Notes under the pieces: model-generated
Database searches by the model: none
What the model was told of the DNA's origin: nothing
The model's input: only the letters and a program-made list of their open reading frames with translations
Program-made: the position numbers and the translations under genes
Shown: piece by piece, positions 32,821 to 42,274 of the stretch
Layout: each line of letters opens with the position of its first letter
Position numbering within the stretch: position 1 is the first letter of the stretch
From: an uncultured bacterium
GTDB lineage: Bacteria > Elusimicrobiota > Elusimicrobia > Elusimicrobiales > Elusimicrobiaceae
DNA length: 46,762 bases
Direction: 5' to 3'
NCBI GenBank assembly: GCA_949296525.1
Contig: CASFOP010000011.1
Coordinates: 1-46,762, forward strand

Positions 32821-34158
32821 TTATTGCCCTACGTTAAACCAGCGCCCTTTGATTCTTTTGCTGCCTTTCAACAAGGGCTCATAATTGCGCGCCAGCAAAT
32901 GCGCCTGGATCTGGCTGACCGTATCCAGGGCCACGCCGACGACGATTAACAGCGCCGTACCGCCGAAGTAGAAGTCCACGTTGAATTCCGCGCGGAAGAA
33001 GTCCGGCAAAACGGAAATCAGACATACGGCGATAGCGCCGCAGAACGTCAGGCGGTTCATGACCCACTCAATATAATTTTTGGTCGGCTCTCCCGGGCGA
33101 ATGCCGGGGATAAAGCCGCCCCATTTTTTCATATTGTCGGCCAAATCGGACGGGTTGATGGTCATGGAATTGTAGAAATAGCAGAAGAAGATAATCAGCG
33201 CGGAGAACAATCCCATATACCAAATGCTGGAAGCGTTCATCACTTCCAACAGGCGCTGCGCCCAGGGGGCCTCCTGGTTAAAGCTGGCGATGGTCAGCGG
33301 CAGCGAAATTACGGACGAAGCAAAGATGACCGCGATCACGCCGCTCTGGTCAATTTTCAGCGGCAGATAGCTGGTCTGGCCGCCGTAAAGCTTGTTGCCG
33401 ACCTGGCGCTTGGCGTATTGCACCGGAATTTGGCGCTGGGCCGTTTCCAGCCACACCACCAACCCCGTGATGATAATCACGGCGGCAAAAATCACCAAAG
33501 CCATAAAGAAATCCATTTCGTCGGCTTTCACGCGGTTGACCACTTCCATAATGGCGCCTGGCAGTCTGTCCACGATACCGGCAAAGATGATAAGCGAAAT
33601 ACCGTTGCCCACGCCCTTTTCCGTAATCTGTTCGCCCAGCCACATCACAAACATCGTGCCCGCGCACAGCGTCAGCACGGTGGTGACGAAAAAGAAGAAA
33701 GACGGATTGACCACCGCGGACACGCCGCCGGCGCCTTCCACCTTGGTAATGGCAAACGTCATCATGGAGCCCTGCAGGGCCGCCAGGAACAGCGTGAATA
33801 TTCTGGTGATCTGGTTTTCTTTCCGCCGGCCCGCTTCGCCTTCTTTATGCATGCGGTCAAGCGCGGGGAAAATATGCGCGCCGCGCACCAGGCTGATGAT
33901 AATGGAGGCGTTGATGTACGGCATGATGCCCAGGGCCAAAATGGAAAATCTCCCGAGCGCGCCGCCCGAGAAAATATTCATAAAGCCCAAAATACCGTTT
34001 TCGTGCGCGGCAAACATCTGGCGCAGCACGTCGGTATTGATCCCCGGTATGGGGATGGCGGCCGCAATGCGGAAAACGGCCAACGCCCCGAGCAGGAAGA
34101 GAAGTCTCTTCTTCAGCTCGGGAGCGTTAAAAATATTCGCGACTGTATTGTTTTCCAT
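32821..34158 (-). CDS. secY: Protein translocase subunit SecY
   Basis: 445 residues with ten membrane helices forming the Sec channel. Motifs include IPIPGINTDVL, FSGGALGRFSILALGIMPYI (helix 2 and lateral gate), WLGEQITEKGVGNGISLIIF and PLKIDQSGVIAVIFASS. Its start overlaps the rplO stop by one base. It ends the spc block and is followed by a 99-nt gap with a strong inverted repeat. Confidence 0.98.
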   Translation of the reverse strand: MENNTVANIFNAPELKKRLLFLLGALAVFRIAAAIPIPGINTDVLRQMFAAHENGILGFMNIFSGGALGRFSILALGIMPYINASIIISLVRGAHIFPALDRMHKEGEAGRRKENQITRIFTLFLAALQGSMMTFAITKVEGAGGVSAVVNPSFFFFVTTVLTLCAGTMFVMWLGEQITEKGVGNGISLIIFAGIVDRLPGAIMEVVNRVKADEMDFFMALVIFAAVIIITGLVVWLETAQRQIPVQYAKRQVGNKLYGGQTSYLPLKIDQSGVIAVIFASSVISLPLTIASFNQEAPWAQRLLEVMNASSIWYMGLFSALIIFFCYFYNSMTINPSDLADNMKKWGGFIPGIRPGEPTKNYIEWVMNRLTFCGAIAVCLISVLPDFFRAEFNVDFYFGGTALLIVVGVALDTVSQIQAHLLARNYEPLLKGSKRIKGRWFNVGQ

Positions 34159-34619
34159 TATTTGGTCTTCTTTTCAATGACAGTAACGGACCCGCCGGCT
34201 TTTTCAATGGCGGCTTTGGCCGTCTTGGAAAAACCGTGGGCGGAAACTTTCAGCGCTTTGGACAGTTCGCCCATGCCCAGGATTTTGACGCTGCACACAT
34301 CGTGAATCGCGCCGGCCTTCTTCAAAGCCTCCGGCGTCACTTCTTCGCCGGCTTTGAAGATTTTTTCCAGCGTGCCCACGTTGACATAGTCAAAACGGCG
34401 GGCAAAATCCTTGTTGGAGAAACCGCTTTTAGGCGTCTGGCGCACCAACGGCATCTGGCCGCCGGCTTTGCTTTCTTTGCGGGTGTTGCCGGAGCGGGAG
34501 GTTTGACCCTTCATGCCCTTGCCGCAATAGTTGCCCAGGCCGGAAGCCGCGCCCAGACCCAGACGTTTTCTGGGTTTTCTGGAACCGTGTTTAGGGAAAA
34601 GTTTATTCAAAGTTACCAT
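34158..34619 (-). CDS. rplO: 50S ribosomal protein L15
   Basis: 153 residues with the N-terminal Gly/Arg-rich segment (RKRLGLGAASGLGNYCGKG) and C-terminal VSAHGFSKTAKAAIEKAGG, typical of L15. It comes directly after rpsE with only 21 nt between, leaving no room for rpmD (L30). Confidence 0.98.
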   Translation of the reverse strand: MVTLNKLFPKHGSRKPRKRLGLGAASGLGNYCGKGMKGQTSRSGNTRKESKAGGQMPLVRQTPKSGFSNKDFARRFDYVNVGTLEKIFKAGEEVTPEALKKAGAIHDVCSVKILGMGELSKALKVSAHGFSKTAKAAIEKAGGSVTVIEKKTK

Positions 34620-34640
34620 AGTATTATCCTCTCCGCAAAA

Positions 34641-35240
34641 CTAGTTGGCCGCCGCAACCGGAGCTGCGGTTTCTTCGGCTTTCGGGGCTTCGGCTTCTTT
34701 TTCAGCCTTGCCGCGGACGGCGTTCACCGCTTCTTTGCTTTTTAGCATTTTCAGCGCTTCCATCGTCGCGTACACCAAATTGCACGGATTGGTGCTGCCC
34801 AGGCTTTTGGCCAGCACGTCTTTGATGCCGGCGGCTTCAAACACCAGGCGCACACCGGCGCCGGCGATAACGCCGGTACCCGGGGCGGCGGGTTTCATCC
34901 ACACGGAAGCGGCGCCAAAGCGGCCAATGACTTCGTGCGGAATGGTGTCGCCCACCACGGGGAACGTGATCATATGTTTGCGGGCGTGGGTTTCAGCTTT
35001 GCCGATGGCCAGCTGAACCTGATTGGCTTTACCGATGGCAACACCCACTTTGCCTTCGCCGTTGCCCACAACGACCAGGGCGCGGAACCCGAAGCGTTTG
35101 CCGCCTTTTACCACTTTGGCCGTGCGGGCCACGTGGATGACGGTCGTTTTGCCTTCGGAAGCGGGTCTTGCTTTCTGAAACTCGGCTCTTTTGCCTTTCG
35201 CTTCTCTTCTGTTATCGCTTTTCAGCGTTTCGTTCGTCAT
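34641..35240 (-). CDS. rpsE: 30S ribosomal protein S5
   Basis: 199 residues. The N-terminal dsRNA-binding fold ([20 protein letters not shown]) and the C-terminal [21 protein letters not shown] are canonical. A C-terminal extension of about 25 residues is rich in Ala, Glu and Pro ([14 protein letters not shown]). ATG 35240 is chosen over the in-frame GTG at 35249 because AGGTGA lies just upstream of it. Confidence 0.97.
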   Translation of the reverse strand: MTNETLKSDNRREAKGKRAEFQKARPASEGKTTVIHVARTAKVVKGGKRFGFRALVVVGNGEGKVGVAIGKANQVQLAIGKAETHARKHMITFPVVGDTIPHEVIGRFGAASVWMKPAAPGTGVIAGAGVRLVFEAAGIKDVLAKSLGSTNPCNLVYATMEALKMLKSKEAVNAVRGKAEKEAEAPKAEETAAPVAAAN

Positions 35241-35259
35241 TAAAGTCACCTATATACTC

Positions 35260-35628
35260 TTAGAATTTCAATCCCGCTTCGCGCGCGGCGTCAGCCAGGG
35301 CTTTGATTCTGCCGTGGTAGACGCGGCCGCCGCGGTCAAACATGACTTCGGTAATGCCTTTGTCCAAGGCCTTTTTGGCGATGACCGCACCCAAGGCTTT
35401 GGCGGCTTCTACGCTTTTGCCGGAGGCTTCGTATTTGCCTTCCAGTTCTTTGGACAACGTGGTCGCAGACACCAGGGTGGCGTGCGTATTGTCGTCAATA
35501 ATCTGGGCGTAGAGATATTTCAAGCTTCTGTATACGGACAGACGCGGGCGGTGCGCGCCGGCGGCCGCGAGCAGGTGTTTGCGGCTTCTGTCCTTTCTGA
35601 ATTGGTATCTTTCCTGTTTAGTAGCCAT
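35260..35628 (-). CDS. rplR: 50S ribosomal protein L18
   Basis: 122 residues with the 5S-rRNA-binding N-terminus ([20 protein letters not shown]) and the C-terminal [20 protein letters not shown]. Normal length and position between rplF and rpsE. Confidence 0.98.
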   Translation of the reverse strand: MATKQERYQFRKDRSRKHLLAAAGAHRPRLSVYRSLKYLYAQIIDDNTHATLVSATTLSKELEGKYEASGKSVEAAKALGAVIAKKALDKGITEVMFDRGGRVYHGRIKALADAAREAGLKF

Positions 35629-35630
35629 AA

Positions 35631-36182
35631 TTATTTGCCTCCTGCCGCGGTCTTACCGGCTTTGCGGGCAATATGTTCGCCCTGATATTTAATGCCGCTG
35701 CCTTTATACGGCTCGGGAGGTCTGATCCGGCGGATTTTGGCGGCAAAATCGCCCACGGCGAATTTGTTGCTGCCTTTGATTTCCACCAGGTTGCTCTTGG
35801 GGTCAGCCACAACGGTGATGCCGGCGGGCACTTCCACCACCACAGGGTGGGAAAAGCCCAGCTCCAGCGTTAGTTTGTTGCCAGCCACGGAAGCGCGGTA
35901 ACCCAGACCGTTGATTTCCAGGTTTTTGTGGAAACCGTTGGTCACGCCTTCAATGATGTTAAACACATTGGCGCGGGTGGTGCCGTGAATGGCGTTGAGT
36001 TCTTTGGCTCTGGACTCGTCAATAGACAGGGTCATTACGCCGTTTTCAATATTGATTTTAATGTCGGCCGGCACGGTGTAGGACAAAGTGCCCAGCGCGC
36101 CCGTGGCGGTAACGACATTGTCTTTCACGTCCACTTTGGTTTTGGCGGGAATATTGATTACTTTTTTACCGATTCTGCTCAT
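35631..36182 (-). CDS. rplF: 50S ribosomal protein L6
   Basis: 183 residues starting [20 protein letters not shown], with the C-terminal [15 protein letters not shown] signature. Binds the base of the L7/L12 stalk near helix 97. Two nucleotides separate it from rplR. Confidence 0.98.
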   Translation of the reverse strand: MSRIGKKVINIPAKTKVDVKDNVVTATGALGTLSYTVPADIKINIENGVMTLSIDESRAKELNAIHGTTRANVFNIIEGVTNGFHKNLEINGLGYRASVAGNKLTLELGFSHPVVVEVPAGITVVADPKSNLVEIKGSNKFAVGDFAAKIRRIRPPEPYKGSGIKYQGEHIARKAGKTAAGGK

Positions 36183-36191
36183 ATTCCCTCC

Positions 36192-36584
36192 TTACCAGAC
36201 CTGGCACAGCAGCTCGCCGCCGACTTTTTCGGCTTTGGCCTGCGCATCGGTCATAATGCCTTTGGACGTGGACAAAATGGTAATGCCAAAGGAACCGCGG
36301 ACTTTGGGGATGTTGTTATAAGCGCTGTACACCCGCTGGCCCGGTTTGGAAACGCGGCGCAACCCCTGGATGACGCATTCGTTTTCCGGCGTGTATTTCA
36401 AAAACACGCGGACGACGCCGCCCTTGGTTTCGTTATGCACGGCTTTGAAGTTGGAAATATAGCCTTCTTCCTTCAAAATGCGCGCGATTTCCGTTTTGAT
36501 TTTAGAAAAAGGGATATCCACTTTTTCTTTCTTTTTCATGTTTGCGTTTCTGATTCTGGTCAAGAAATCTGCGATTGGATCCAT
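36192..36584 (-). CDS. rpsH: 30S ribosomal protein S8
   Basis: 130 residues from [15 protein letters not shown] to GGELLCQVW, with the C-terminal [18 protein letters not shown] signature. S8 binds the central domain of 16S rRNA and in E. coli represses the spc operon. The start is uncertain: ATG 36584 fits the family length, but TTG 36605 has a better ribosome-binding site (AAGGAAAG) and would add seven residues. Confidence 0.95.
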   Translation of the reverse strand: MDPIADFLTRIRNANMKKKEKVDIPFSKIKTEIARILKEEGYISNFKAVHNETKGGVVRVFLKYTPENECVIQGLRRVSKPGQRVYSAYNNIPKVRGSFGITILSTSKGIMTDAQAKAEKVGGELLCQVW

Positions 36585-36654
36585 ATGTATCAGGCTGCGC
36601 TTCAAATTACTTTCCTTGCGGAGTTAATCCGTAAACGCGGCCTCCTCCTGTAAA

Positions 36655-36840
36655 TTACCAGCTAGATTTTTTCAGACCCGGGATAAGACCCTGGTGTGCC
36701 ATTTTTCTCAGGCAGATACGGCAAAGACCGAAATCGCGGTAATACCCTCTGGCGCGCCCGCAGATCTGGCATCTGTTGTGATAGCGGACGGCAAACTTCT
36801 GGTCCTTGGCCATTTTTGCAACCCATGCTTTGGTAGCCAT
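36655..36840 (-). CDS. rpsN: 30S ribosomal protein S14, zinc-binding type
   Basis: 61 residues, the short type Z form, with CxxC...CxxC ([20 protein letters not shown]). It ends [11 protein letters not shown], the usual C-terminus. No zinc-free paralogue is present in the window. Confidence 0.98.
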   Translation of the reverse strand: MATKAWVAKMAKDQKFAVRYHNRCQICGRARGYYRDFGLCRICLRKMAHQGLIPGLKKSSW

Positions 36841-36855
36841 AAATTCTCTTACTCC

Positions 36856-37446
36856 TTATTTGGCCGATTTCTTAAACGGCATGCCCATGTATTTCATCAG
36901 CAGGCGGCCGTCGTCATCGTTTTTGGCGGTGGTAACGAACGTAATGTTCATACCATGGGCTTTGGGCGATTTTTCCACGTCAATTTCCGGGAAAATGTAA
37001 TGCTCTTTGATGCCCAGGTTCAAATTGCCTCTGCCGTCAAAAGACTCGGCAAAGCCCTGAAAGTCGCGGATGCGGGGGCAGGCAATATTGATAAAGCGTT
37101 CCATGAACTCATACATGCGCGCGCCGCGCAGCGTGACGCGCACGCCGATGGGCATACCTTCGCGCAGTTTGAAGTTGGAAATAGACTTTTTGGCGCGGCG
37201 CACCTGGGAAGCCTGGCCCGCGATGGCGGTCAGGTCGTCCTTGGCGATTTCCAGCGCTTTAATGTCTTCTCTGGCTTCTTTCACGCCGACATTGATGACG
37301 ATTTTTTCCAGCTTGGGCGCGGCCATGGGGCTTTTTACACCCATTTCTTTGAGCAGCGCGGGCAGCACTTTCTCTTTGTAGAGTTTCTGCAGGGTCGGCT
37401 GGTAATCGGACGCGGTTTTCGTCGTTTTCTTTGTTTCTTTGGTCAT
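36856..37446 (-). CDS. rplE: 50S ribosomal protein L5
   Basis: 196 residues with NFKLREGMPIGVRVTLRGARM and the C-terminal MNITFVTTAKNDDDGRLLM, both canonical. The N-terminal extension of about 15 Lys/Thr-rich residues (MTKETKKTTKTASDY) makes it slightly longer than usual. Contacts 5S rRNA and P-site tRNA. Confidence 0.97.
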   Translation of the reverse strand: MTKETKKTTKTASDYQPTLQKLYKEKVLPALLKEMGVKSPMAAPKLEKIVINVGVKEAREDIKALEIAKDDLTAIAGQASQVRRAKKSISNFKLREGMPIGVRVTLRGARMYEFMERFINIACPRIRDFQGFAESFDGRGNLNLGIKEHYIFPEIDVEKSPKAHGMNITFVTTAKNDDDGRLLMKYMGMPFKKSAK

Positions 37447-37460
37447 TTTACTTTACCTGA

Positions 37461-37769
37461 TTAAATAAGCGTCTCGTTGCATTTGCGGCACACGCGCACT
37501 TTATCGCCGTTCTCCAAAATTTGGATTTTGGGAGTCATGGCTTTTTTGCACTTGCTGCAAACGACGGCGACATTGGAGGCGTCCAGCGGAGCTTCCATTT
37601 TCTGAATGCCGCCCTGTTTGTTTTGGGAAGGTTTCACGTGTTTGGAAATCATATTGATGCCAACCACCGTCACAGTGTTTTTGGACGGGTTGACCGATTT
37701 CACTTCCCCTTTCTTGCCTTTGTCTTTACCGGTTAACACTAACACAGTATCTTTTTTCTTGACTTGCAT
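37461..37769 (-). CDS. rplX: 50S ribosomal protein L24
   Basis: 102 residues with a KOW motif (KKKDTVLVLTGKDKGKKGEV) and a C-terminal CxxC...CxxC pair (VCSKCKKA, VCRKCNET), the zinc-capable variant. The frame is open to 37886 within rplN, but MQVKKKD at 37769 is the family start and overlaps the rplN stop (TAATG). Confidence 0.97.
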   Translation of the reverse strand: MQVKKKDTVLVLTGKDKGKKGEVKSVNPSKNTVTVVGINMISKHVKPSQNKQGGIQKMEAPLDASNVAVVCSKCKKAMTPKIQILENGDKVRVCRKCNETLI

Positions 37770-38137
37770 TAGACTACCTCCGGGGCCAGGGAGATGATTT
37801 TCAGGAAGTTCTTTTCCCGCAGTTCTCTGGCAATAGGCCCGAACACACGCGTACCTTTGGGTTCCCCGTTGTCGTTGATGATGCACACGGCATTGTCATC
37901 AAAGCGAATGTAGGAACCGTCTTTGCGTCTTTTTTCACGCGCCACGCGCACCACAACCGCGCGCACCACGTCGCCTTTCTTAATGGCGGAAGTAGGGATT
38001 GCATCTCTGACGGAGCACATCACGACGTCTCCCAAAGTTGCAATATCCCGGTGGTGACCGCCGCGCACCTTAAAGCACTGCACTTTGCGGGCGCCGGAAT
38101 TGTCAGCCACGTTGACGATGCTTCTTAATTGAATCAT
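37769..38137 (-). CDS. rplN: 50S ribosomal protein L14
   Basis: 122 residues starting [20 protein letters not shown] and ending [12 protein letters not shown], exactly the usual length. Located at the subunit interface. Follows rpsQ with a 30-nt gap. Confidence 0.98.
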   Translation of the reverse strand: MIQLRSIVNVADNSGARKVQCFKVRGGHHRDIATLGDVVMCSVRDAIPTSAIKKGDVVRAVVVRVAREKRRKDGSYIRFDDNAVCIINDNGEPKGTRVFGPIARELREKNFLKIISLAPEVV

Positions 38138-38167
38138 ACATTAACTCCGTAAGTTTGCTAACAAAAC

Positions 38168-38437
38168 TTATGCTTTGGCCTTTTCCACAATTTTGGAAAT
38201 GCGCCATTTCGTCGTCTTGGACAACGGGCGGCAGCTCATGATTTCCACTTTGTCACCGATTTTGGTTTCATTGCCTTCGTCATGGGCGTGGTATTTGGCC
38301 GCTCTTTTCAGGGTTTTGCTGTACAGACCGTGACGGACCAGGCGCTCCACTTTCACGACGCGGGTCTTGTTCATCTTGTCCGATACAACTTCACCGGTAA
38401 GGACCTTTCTCAGGCCGCGGGTTTCTTGGTTTTCCAT
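38168..38437 (-). CDS. rpsQ: 30S ribosomal protein S17
   Basis: 89 residues with the OB-fold motifs LTGEVVSDKMNKTRVVKVER and GDKVEIMSCRPLSKTKxW-type (here SCRPLSKTTKWRISK). Binds 16S helix 11. Starts 11 nt after rpmC. Confidence 0.97.
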   Translation of the reverse strand: MENQETRGLRKVLTGEVVSDKMNKTRVVKVERLVRHGLYSKTLKRAAKYHAHDEGNETKIGDKVEIMSCRPLSKTTKWRISKIVEKAKA

Positions 38438-38448
38438 GTCTTAACCTC

Positions 38449-38652
38449 TTATTTCTGCTCTTTTTTCTGATTGATCAGCGTTTGCAAAAGAGCAATTTCG
38501 CGTCTGACCGCCCGGATTTCCATCGGGTTGGCGATGGGGGTGGTGCTGTGTTTGAAAAGAAGGTTAAATTTCTTTTCCTGCGCCTTGGCCAGTTCTTCGT
38601 TCAGTTCGGCCACGGTTTTGTTTTTCAAAGCTTCTTTTTCTTTGGTCTTCAT
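38449..38652 (-). CDS. rpmC: 50S ribosomal protein L29
   Basis: 67 residues, two-helix protein: KTVAELNEELAKAQEKKFNL and the conserved IRAVRREIALLQTL motif. Docks near the tunnel exit. One base separates it from the rplP stop. Confidence 0.97.
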   Translation of the reverse strand: MKTKEKEALKNKTVAELNEELAKAQEKKFNLLFKHSTTPIANPMEIRAVRREIALLQTLINQKKEQK

Positions 38653-38653
38653 A

Positions 38654-39064
38654 CTATCTTCTCGCTACCAGTTTGGTCTTGATGGGCAGCTTGTCGGAGG
38701 CCAGGCGCATGGCGCGCTGCGTATCTTCCAGGGAAGCTCCTTCCAGCTCAAACAAGATGGTGCCCGGTTTGACGACGGCCACCCAGTGATCCGGAGCGCC
38801 TTTGCCTTTACCCATACGGGTTTCGGCGGGGTGCTTGGTGATGGCTTTGTCGGGGAACACGCGGATCCAGAGTTTACCTTTCTTTTTGATAAATCTGGAC
38901 AGCGTAATACGGGCCGATTCAATCTGGCGCGCAGTAATCCATTTCGGTTCCAACGCTTTGAGGCCGAACTCGCCGAACACCACGGTTGCGCCGCGGGTGG
39001 CGTTGCCTTTAATGCGGGGCGCGCTGTGCGGTTTGCGGTATTTTACTCTTTTAGGCATCAACAT
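38654..39064 (-). CDS. rplP: 50S ribosomal protein L16
   Basis: 136 residues, the same length as E. coli L16. [20 protein letters not shown] and [20 protein letters not shown] are canonical. ATG 39064 has GAGGAA 7 nt upstream; an in-frame TTG at 39070 and ATG at 39058 are less likely. L16 shapes the A-site region. Confidence 0.97.
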   Translation of the reverse strand: MLMPKRVKYRKPHSAPRIKGNATRGATVVFGEFGLKALEPKWITARQIESARITLSRFIKKKGKLWIRVFPDKAITKHPAETRMGKGKGAPDHWVAVVKPGTILFELEGASLEDTQRAMRLASDKLPIKTKLVARR

Positions 39065-39076
39065 AAGCAAATTCCT

Positions 39077-39814
39077 CTATTTGATTTCCTGGGCGGGAGC
39101 CACGTTTTCCACGGCTCCGGCGTCGGTCGCGCCCTCGGCAATGTCACGATGCTGTTTTTTGAGCTCGTTCATGATTTCCTTGGGGGATTTGGCAAAATGC
39201 GTCCGTTTGAAAATCCAGACCTTGATGCCGATTTTGCCGCTGACGGTTTGCGCTTCGGTAAACCCGTAGTCAATGTCGGCGCACAGGGTATGCAAAGGCA
39301 CGCGGCCTTCGCGTTTCCATTCGGTGCGGGCGATTTCCGCGCCGCCCAAGCGGCCGGAGACCATGATTTTAATGCCCAGGGCTTTGCCTTGCAGGGCTTT
39401 TTCAATGGCCTTCTTCATGGCCGCGCCGTAGTGGGCGCGTTTTTCCAGCTGCTGGGCAATGTTCTGGGCCACCAGCTGGGCGTCCGTTTCCGGATTTTTG
39501 ATTTCAATCACGTTTACGAACGTCTTGCTGCCCGTTAAGGCTTCAATTTCTTTGCGCAGCGCTTCAATATCGGCGCCTTTTTTGCCGATGACCACGCCCG
39601 GGCGGGCCGTGTGAATGTTCAGGCGCAGGAAAGCGCCGGCACGTTCAATGCCCACATAGCTGACGGCGGCCATCTTAAATTTGTCGTCCACGATCTTGCG
39701 GATCTGGAAATCTTCCATGATCAGCGCGGGCATATTCTTGGGGGCGAACCAGCGGGAACGCCAGTCCTGAATATAACCCAGTCTGATAGACCGCGGGTGA
39801 ATCTTGTGTCCCAT
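39077..39814 (-). CDS. rpsC: 30S ribosomal protein S3
   Basis: 245 residues starting MGHKIHPRSIRLGYIQDWRS, with the KH domain (RPGVVIGKKGADIEALRKEI) and the C-terminal domain (LGGAEIARTEWKREGRVPLH). The last about 20 residues (EGATDAGAVENVAPAQEIK) are a variable acidic/Ala tail. Part of the mRNA entry helicase. Confidence 0.98.
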   Translation of the reverse strand: MGHKIHPRSIRLGYIQDWRSRWFAPKNMPALIMEDFQIRKIVDDKFKMAAVSYVGIERAGAFLRLNIHTARPGVVIGKKGADIEALRKEIEALTGSKTFVNVIEIKNPETDAQLVAQNIAQQLEKRAHYGAAMKKAIEKALQGKALGIKIMVSGRLGGAEIARTEWKREGRVPLHTLCADIDYGFTEAQTVSGKIGIKVWIFKRTHFAKSPKEIMNELKKQHRDIAEGATDAGAVENVAPAQEIK

Positions 39815-39817
39815 AGT

Positions 39818-40177
39818 TTAGCGACCTCCCTTTTTTTCGTCGGATACAATGACCGTCAGGTGGCACATGCTCTTTTTATAGGGCATGGCGCGGCCCTGCG
39901 GGCCGGGTTGGATCCGTCTTAAGTGGCCGCTGGGGCCCAAATTGGCGAAGGCTTCTTTAATGAAGACTTTGCTGTAATCCAGCTTTTTGCCGGCTTTTAC
40001 TTCCAGGTTCGCCGCGGCGCTGTGGAGGGTTTTGGCCACCAGATCCGCAGTGCGTTTGGCGATAAACGGGAGCATATCTTCCGCCGCCTTTACGTTTTTG
40101 CCGCGGATTTGGTCCAGCACCAGGTTCACCTTGCGGCTGCCGTAGCGTTGAAATTTAGCTTTTGCACAAGCTTCCAT
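39818..40177 (-). CDS. rplV: 50S ribosomal protein L22
   Basis: 119 residues with [20 protein letters not shown] and the C-terminal beta-hairpin region [20 protein letters not shown] lining the exit tunnel. Normal length. It precedes rpsC with a 3-nt gap. Confidence 0.97.
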   Translation of the reverse strand: MEACAKAKFQRYGSRKVNLVLDQIRGKNVKAAEDMLPFIAKRTADLVAKTLHSAAANLEVKAGKKLDYSKVFIKEAFANLGPSGHLRRIQPGPQGRAMPYKKSMCHLTVIVSDEKKGGR

Positions 40178-40193
40178 ATCAAATCCTCAACTC

Positions 40194-40478
40194 TTATTTC
40201 AAGGCGGTGGAATCTTTGGTCATGCCACCGTGGCCTTTGAACAAACGGGTGAAAGAGAATTCACCGAGTTTATAACCTACCATTCTCTCGGAAATGTAGA
40301 TGGGCAGGAACTTCCGGCCGTTGTGCACCAGGAAGGTGTGTCCCACAAATTCCGGGATAATCGTGCAGGCTCTTGCCCACGTCTTAATAGGTTTCTTTTC
40401 GTTGGAGGCGTTCATTTTCTGAACCTTTTCCAACAGGTTTAAATCCACATAAGGACCTTTTTTAGTTGATCTTCCCAT
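40194..40478 (-). CDS. rpsS: 30S ribosomal protein S19
   Basis: 94 residues: [20 protein letters not shown] and the conserved [20 protein letters not shown]. Located in the head, near the A-site finger. Follows rplB with a 2-nt gap. Confidence 0.98.
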   Translation of the reverse strand: MGRSTKKGPYVDLNLLEKVQKMNASNEKKPIKTWARACTIIPEFVGHTFLVHNGRKFLPIYISERMVGYKLGEFSFTRLFKGHGGMTKDSTALK

Positions 40479-40480
40479 AG

Positions 40481-41320
40481 TTATTTAACCTTGTTTTTTC
40501 TTCTGTCGCTGACGATCATCCAGCCCCATACTTTCTTGGTGGAGCGGGTCTTCAGACCACGGGCAGGCTGGTTCCACGGAGAGCGGGGAATGTTGCCGCC
40601 TTTACCATGACCGCGGCCACCGCCCATCGGGTGGTCCACAGCGTTCATCGCGCTGCCGCGCACGGTCGGTTTAACGCCGATATGGCGTTTGCGTCCGGCA
40701 TTACCGAACACCACGTTGGCGTGGTCAATATTGCCCACCTGGCCGATGGTAGCGCAGCAGGCGCTGGGAACCAGGCGGATTTCGCCGGACGGCATTTTGA
40801 TGTGGGCATAGTCGGCTTCCTTGGCCATCAGCTGGCCCTGGGAACCGGCGCTGCGCGCAAGCTGCGCGCCTTTGCCGACTTTGAGTTCAATGGCGTGGAT
40901 AAAAGTACCTTCGGGAATATTTTTCAGAGCAAGGCAGTTACCCACTTTGATATCAGCTTGAGGACCGCTCATCAGCACGTCACCCACTTTTACGCCCAGC
41001 GGGTGCAAGATGTAGCGTTTGTCGCCGTCGGCATATTTTAAGAGGCAAATGCGCGCGCTTCTGTTCGGGTCGTATTCAATGGAAACAACCGTGGCAGGCA
41101 CGCCGTGTTTTTCTCTCTTAAAATCAATCTGTCTGTACGCGCGTTTATGGCCGCCTCCGATGTGGCGCACCATAATCATACCGGTATTGTTGCGTCCGCC
41201 GGTTTTGCGCAGACCTTTGGTCAGTCTCTTTTCCGGAGTGGTTTTGGTGATCTCGGAGAAATCGGCCACCGTAATCGTTCTCCTGGAAGGAGTGTAAGGT
41301 CTAAATGTCTTGATAGGCAT
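40481..41320 (-). CDS. rplB: 50S ribosomal protein L2
   Basis: 279 residues. [20 protein letters not shown] at the start, [20 protein letters not shown], and the near-catalytic-centre motif [19 protein letters not shown], whose His is the conserved residue linked to peptidyl transferase assembly. Standard length. Confidence 0.98.
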   Translation of the reverse strand: MPIKTFRPYTPSRRTITVADFSEITKTTPEKRLTKGLRKTGGRNNTGMIMVRHIGGGHKRAYRQIDFKREKHGVPATVVSIEYDPNRSARICLLKYADGDKRYILHPLGVKVGDVLMSGPQADIKVGNCLALKNIPEGTFIHAIELKVGKGAQLARSAGSQGQLMAKEADYAHIKMPSGEIRLVPSACCATIGQVGNIDHANVVFGNAGRKRHIGVKPTVRGSAMNAVDHPMGGGRGHGKGGNIPRSPWNQPARGLKTRSTKKVWGWMIVSDRRKNKVK

Positions 41321-41340
41321 AGTCAGTAGTTCTCCTTATT

Positions 41341-41634
41341 CTACTTCGCAGTGGCTTCCACCACTTCGATTTTATCGCCTTCTTTCAAGGTCACGAAAGC
41401 TTTTTTGTAATCCGGTCTTTTACCTTCAAACCGGCCCATGCGGTGCATTTTGCCGCGCACGGAGATGGTGTTAATCTTGGTAACGGTGACGTTGAAGATT
41501 TTTTCCACGGCCGTTTTGATTTCGCCTTTGGACGCATCTTTGGCCACTACAAAACCGTAGCGGTTGTTTTCATCGCGTTCAATGAGGCTTTTTTCGGTCA
41601 AAAGCGGCTTTTTCAAAATGCTGTAGGTTCTCAT
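41341..41634 (-). CDS. rplW: 50S ribosomal protein L23
   Basis: 97 residues with LLTEKSLIERDENNRYGFVV and the loop KMHRMGRFEGKRPDYKKAFV. It forms the docking site for trigger factor and SRP at the tunnel exit. Its start overlaps the rplD stop by one base. Confidence 0.97.
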   Translation of the reverse strand: MRTYSILKKPLLTEKSLIERDENNRYGFVVAKDASKGEIKTAVEKIFNVTVTKINTISVRGKMHRMGRFEGKRPDYKKAFVTLKEGDKIEVVEATAK

Positions 41635-42263
41635 TATTTGGCCTCCTTCACGAAGGTCTTGGCCAGCGTTTCCACAGCGTCTTTGGTCAAAATGACTTTG
41701 CTGCTGTTGAGCACGGCATACGCGTTGGTGTGCTCAGGAGCCATCTGCGTCAGGCCGGCAATATTGCGGGAAGCCAGACGGGTCGTTTCGTCCATGTTGG
41801 CCAACACCAGGGGCTTGCGGCCCGCGGCGAGGACGTTTAACACTTCGGCAAACGCCTTGGTTTTGGGTTCCTTAATCGTCAGGCTGTCCAGCACTACGAT
41901 GTTGCCTTCGGCAAACTTGGCCGACAAAGACTGCGCGACGGCCGCGCGGCGTTTGGCAACGGGCAGGTACTGGCGGAAAGAATGCGGGGTCGGCCCGAAG
42001 GCGACGCCGCCGTGGCGGAACTGAGGCGCACGCAAGCTGCCCTGGCGGGCGCGGCCGGTGCCTTTCTGTTTCCACGGTTTTTTGCCGGTGCCGGACACTT
42101 CGGCGCGGGTTTTCACGTCCGCGCTGCCGCTTCTCTGATTGGCCAGGAAGGCGGTGATGACTTCATGAAGGAAGGTCGGGTTCGGCTTGACGGAAAACAG
42201 GCTTTCCGGCAGTTCAATGGTGCCCTGTTCTTTACCTTTGATATCTAAAACTTTAGTTTCCAT
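41634..42263 (-). CDS. rplD: 50S ribosomal protein L4
   Basis: 209 residues. The central loop KKPWKQKGTGRARQGSLRAP and GPTPHSFRQYLPVAKRRAAV are canonical; they extend into the tunnel. In E. coli L4 represses the S10 operon by binding its leader, and a structured leader is present here. ATG 42263 is preferred over an in-frame TTG at 42269 because AAGGA lies 8 nt upstream. Confidence 0.97.
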   Translation of the reverse strand: METKVLDIKGKEQGTIELPESLFSVKPNPTFLHEVITAFLANQRSGSADVKTRAEVSGTGKKPWKQKGTGRARQGSLRAPQFRHGGVAFGPTPHSFRQYLPVAKRRAAVAQSLSAKFAEGNIVVLDSLTIKEPKTKAFAEVLNVLAAGRKPLVLANMDETTRLASRNIAGLTQMAPEHTNAYAVLNSSKVILTKDAVETLAKTFVKEAK

Positions 42264-42274
42264 GGTCAAAGTCC

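Noticed and set aside
33418..34305. Plus-strand open frame (295 codons) opposite secY and rplO
   Set aside because: Antisense shadow of secY; low-complexity His/Arg/Asn-rich translation with no domain.
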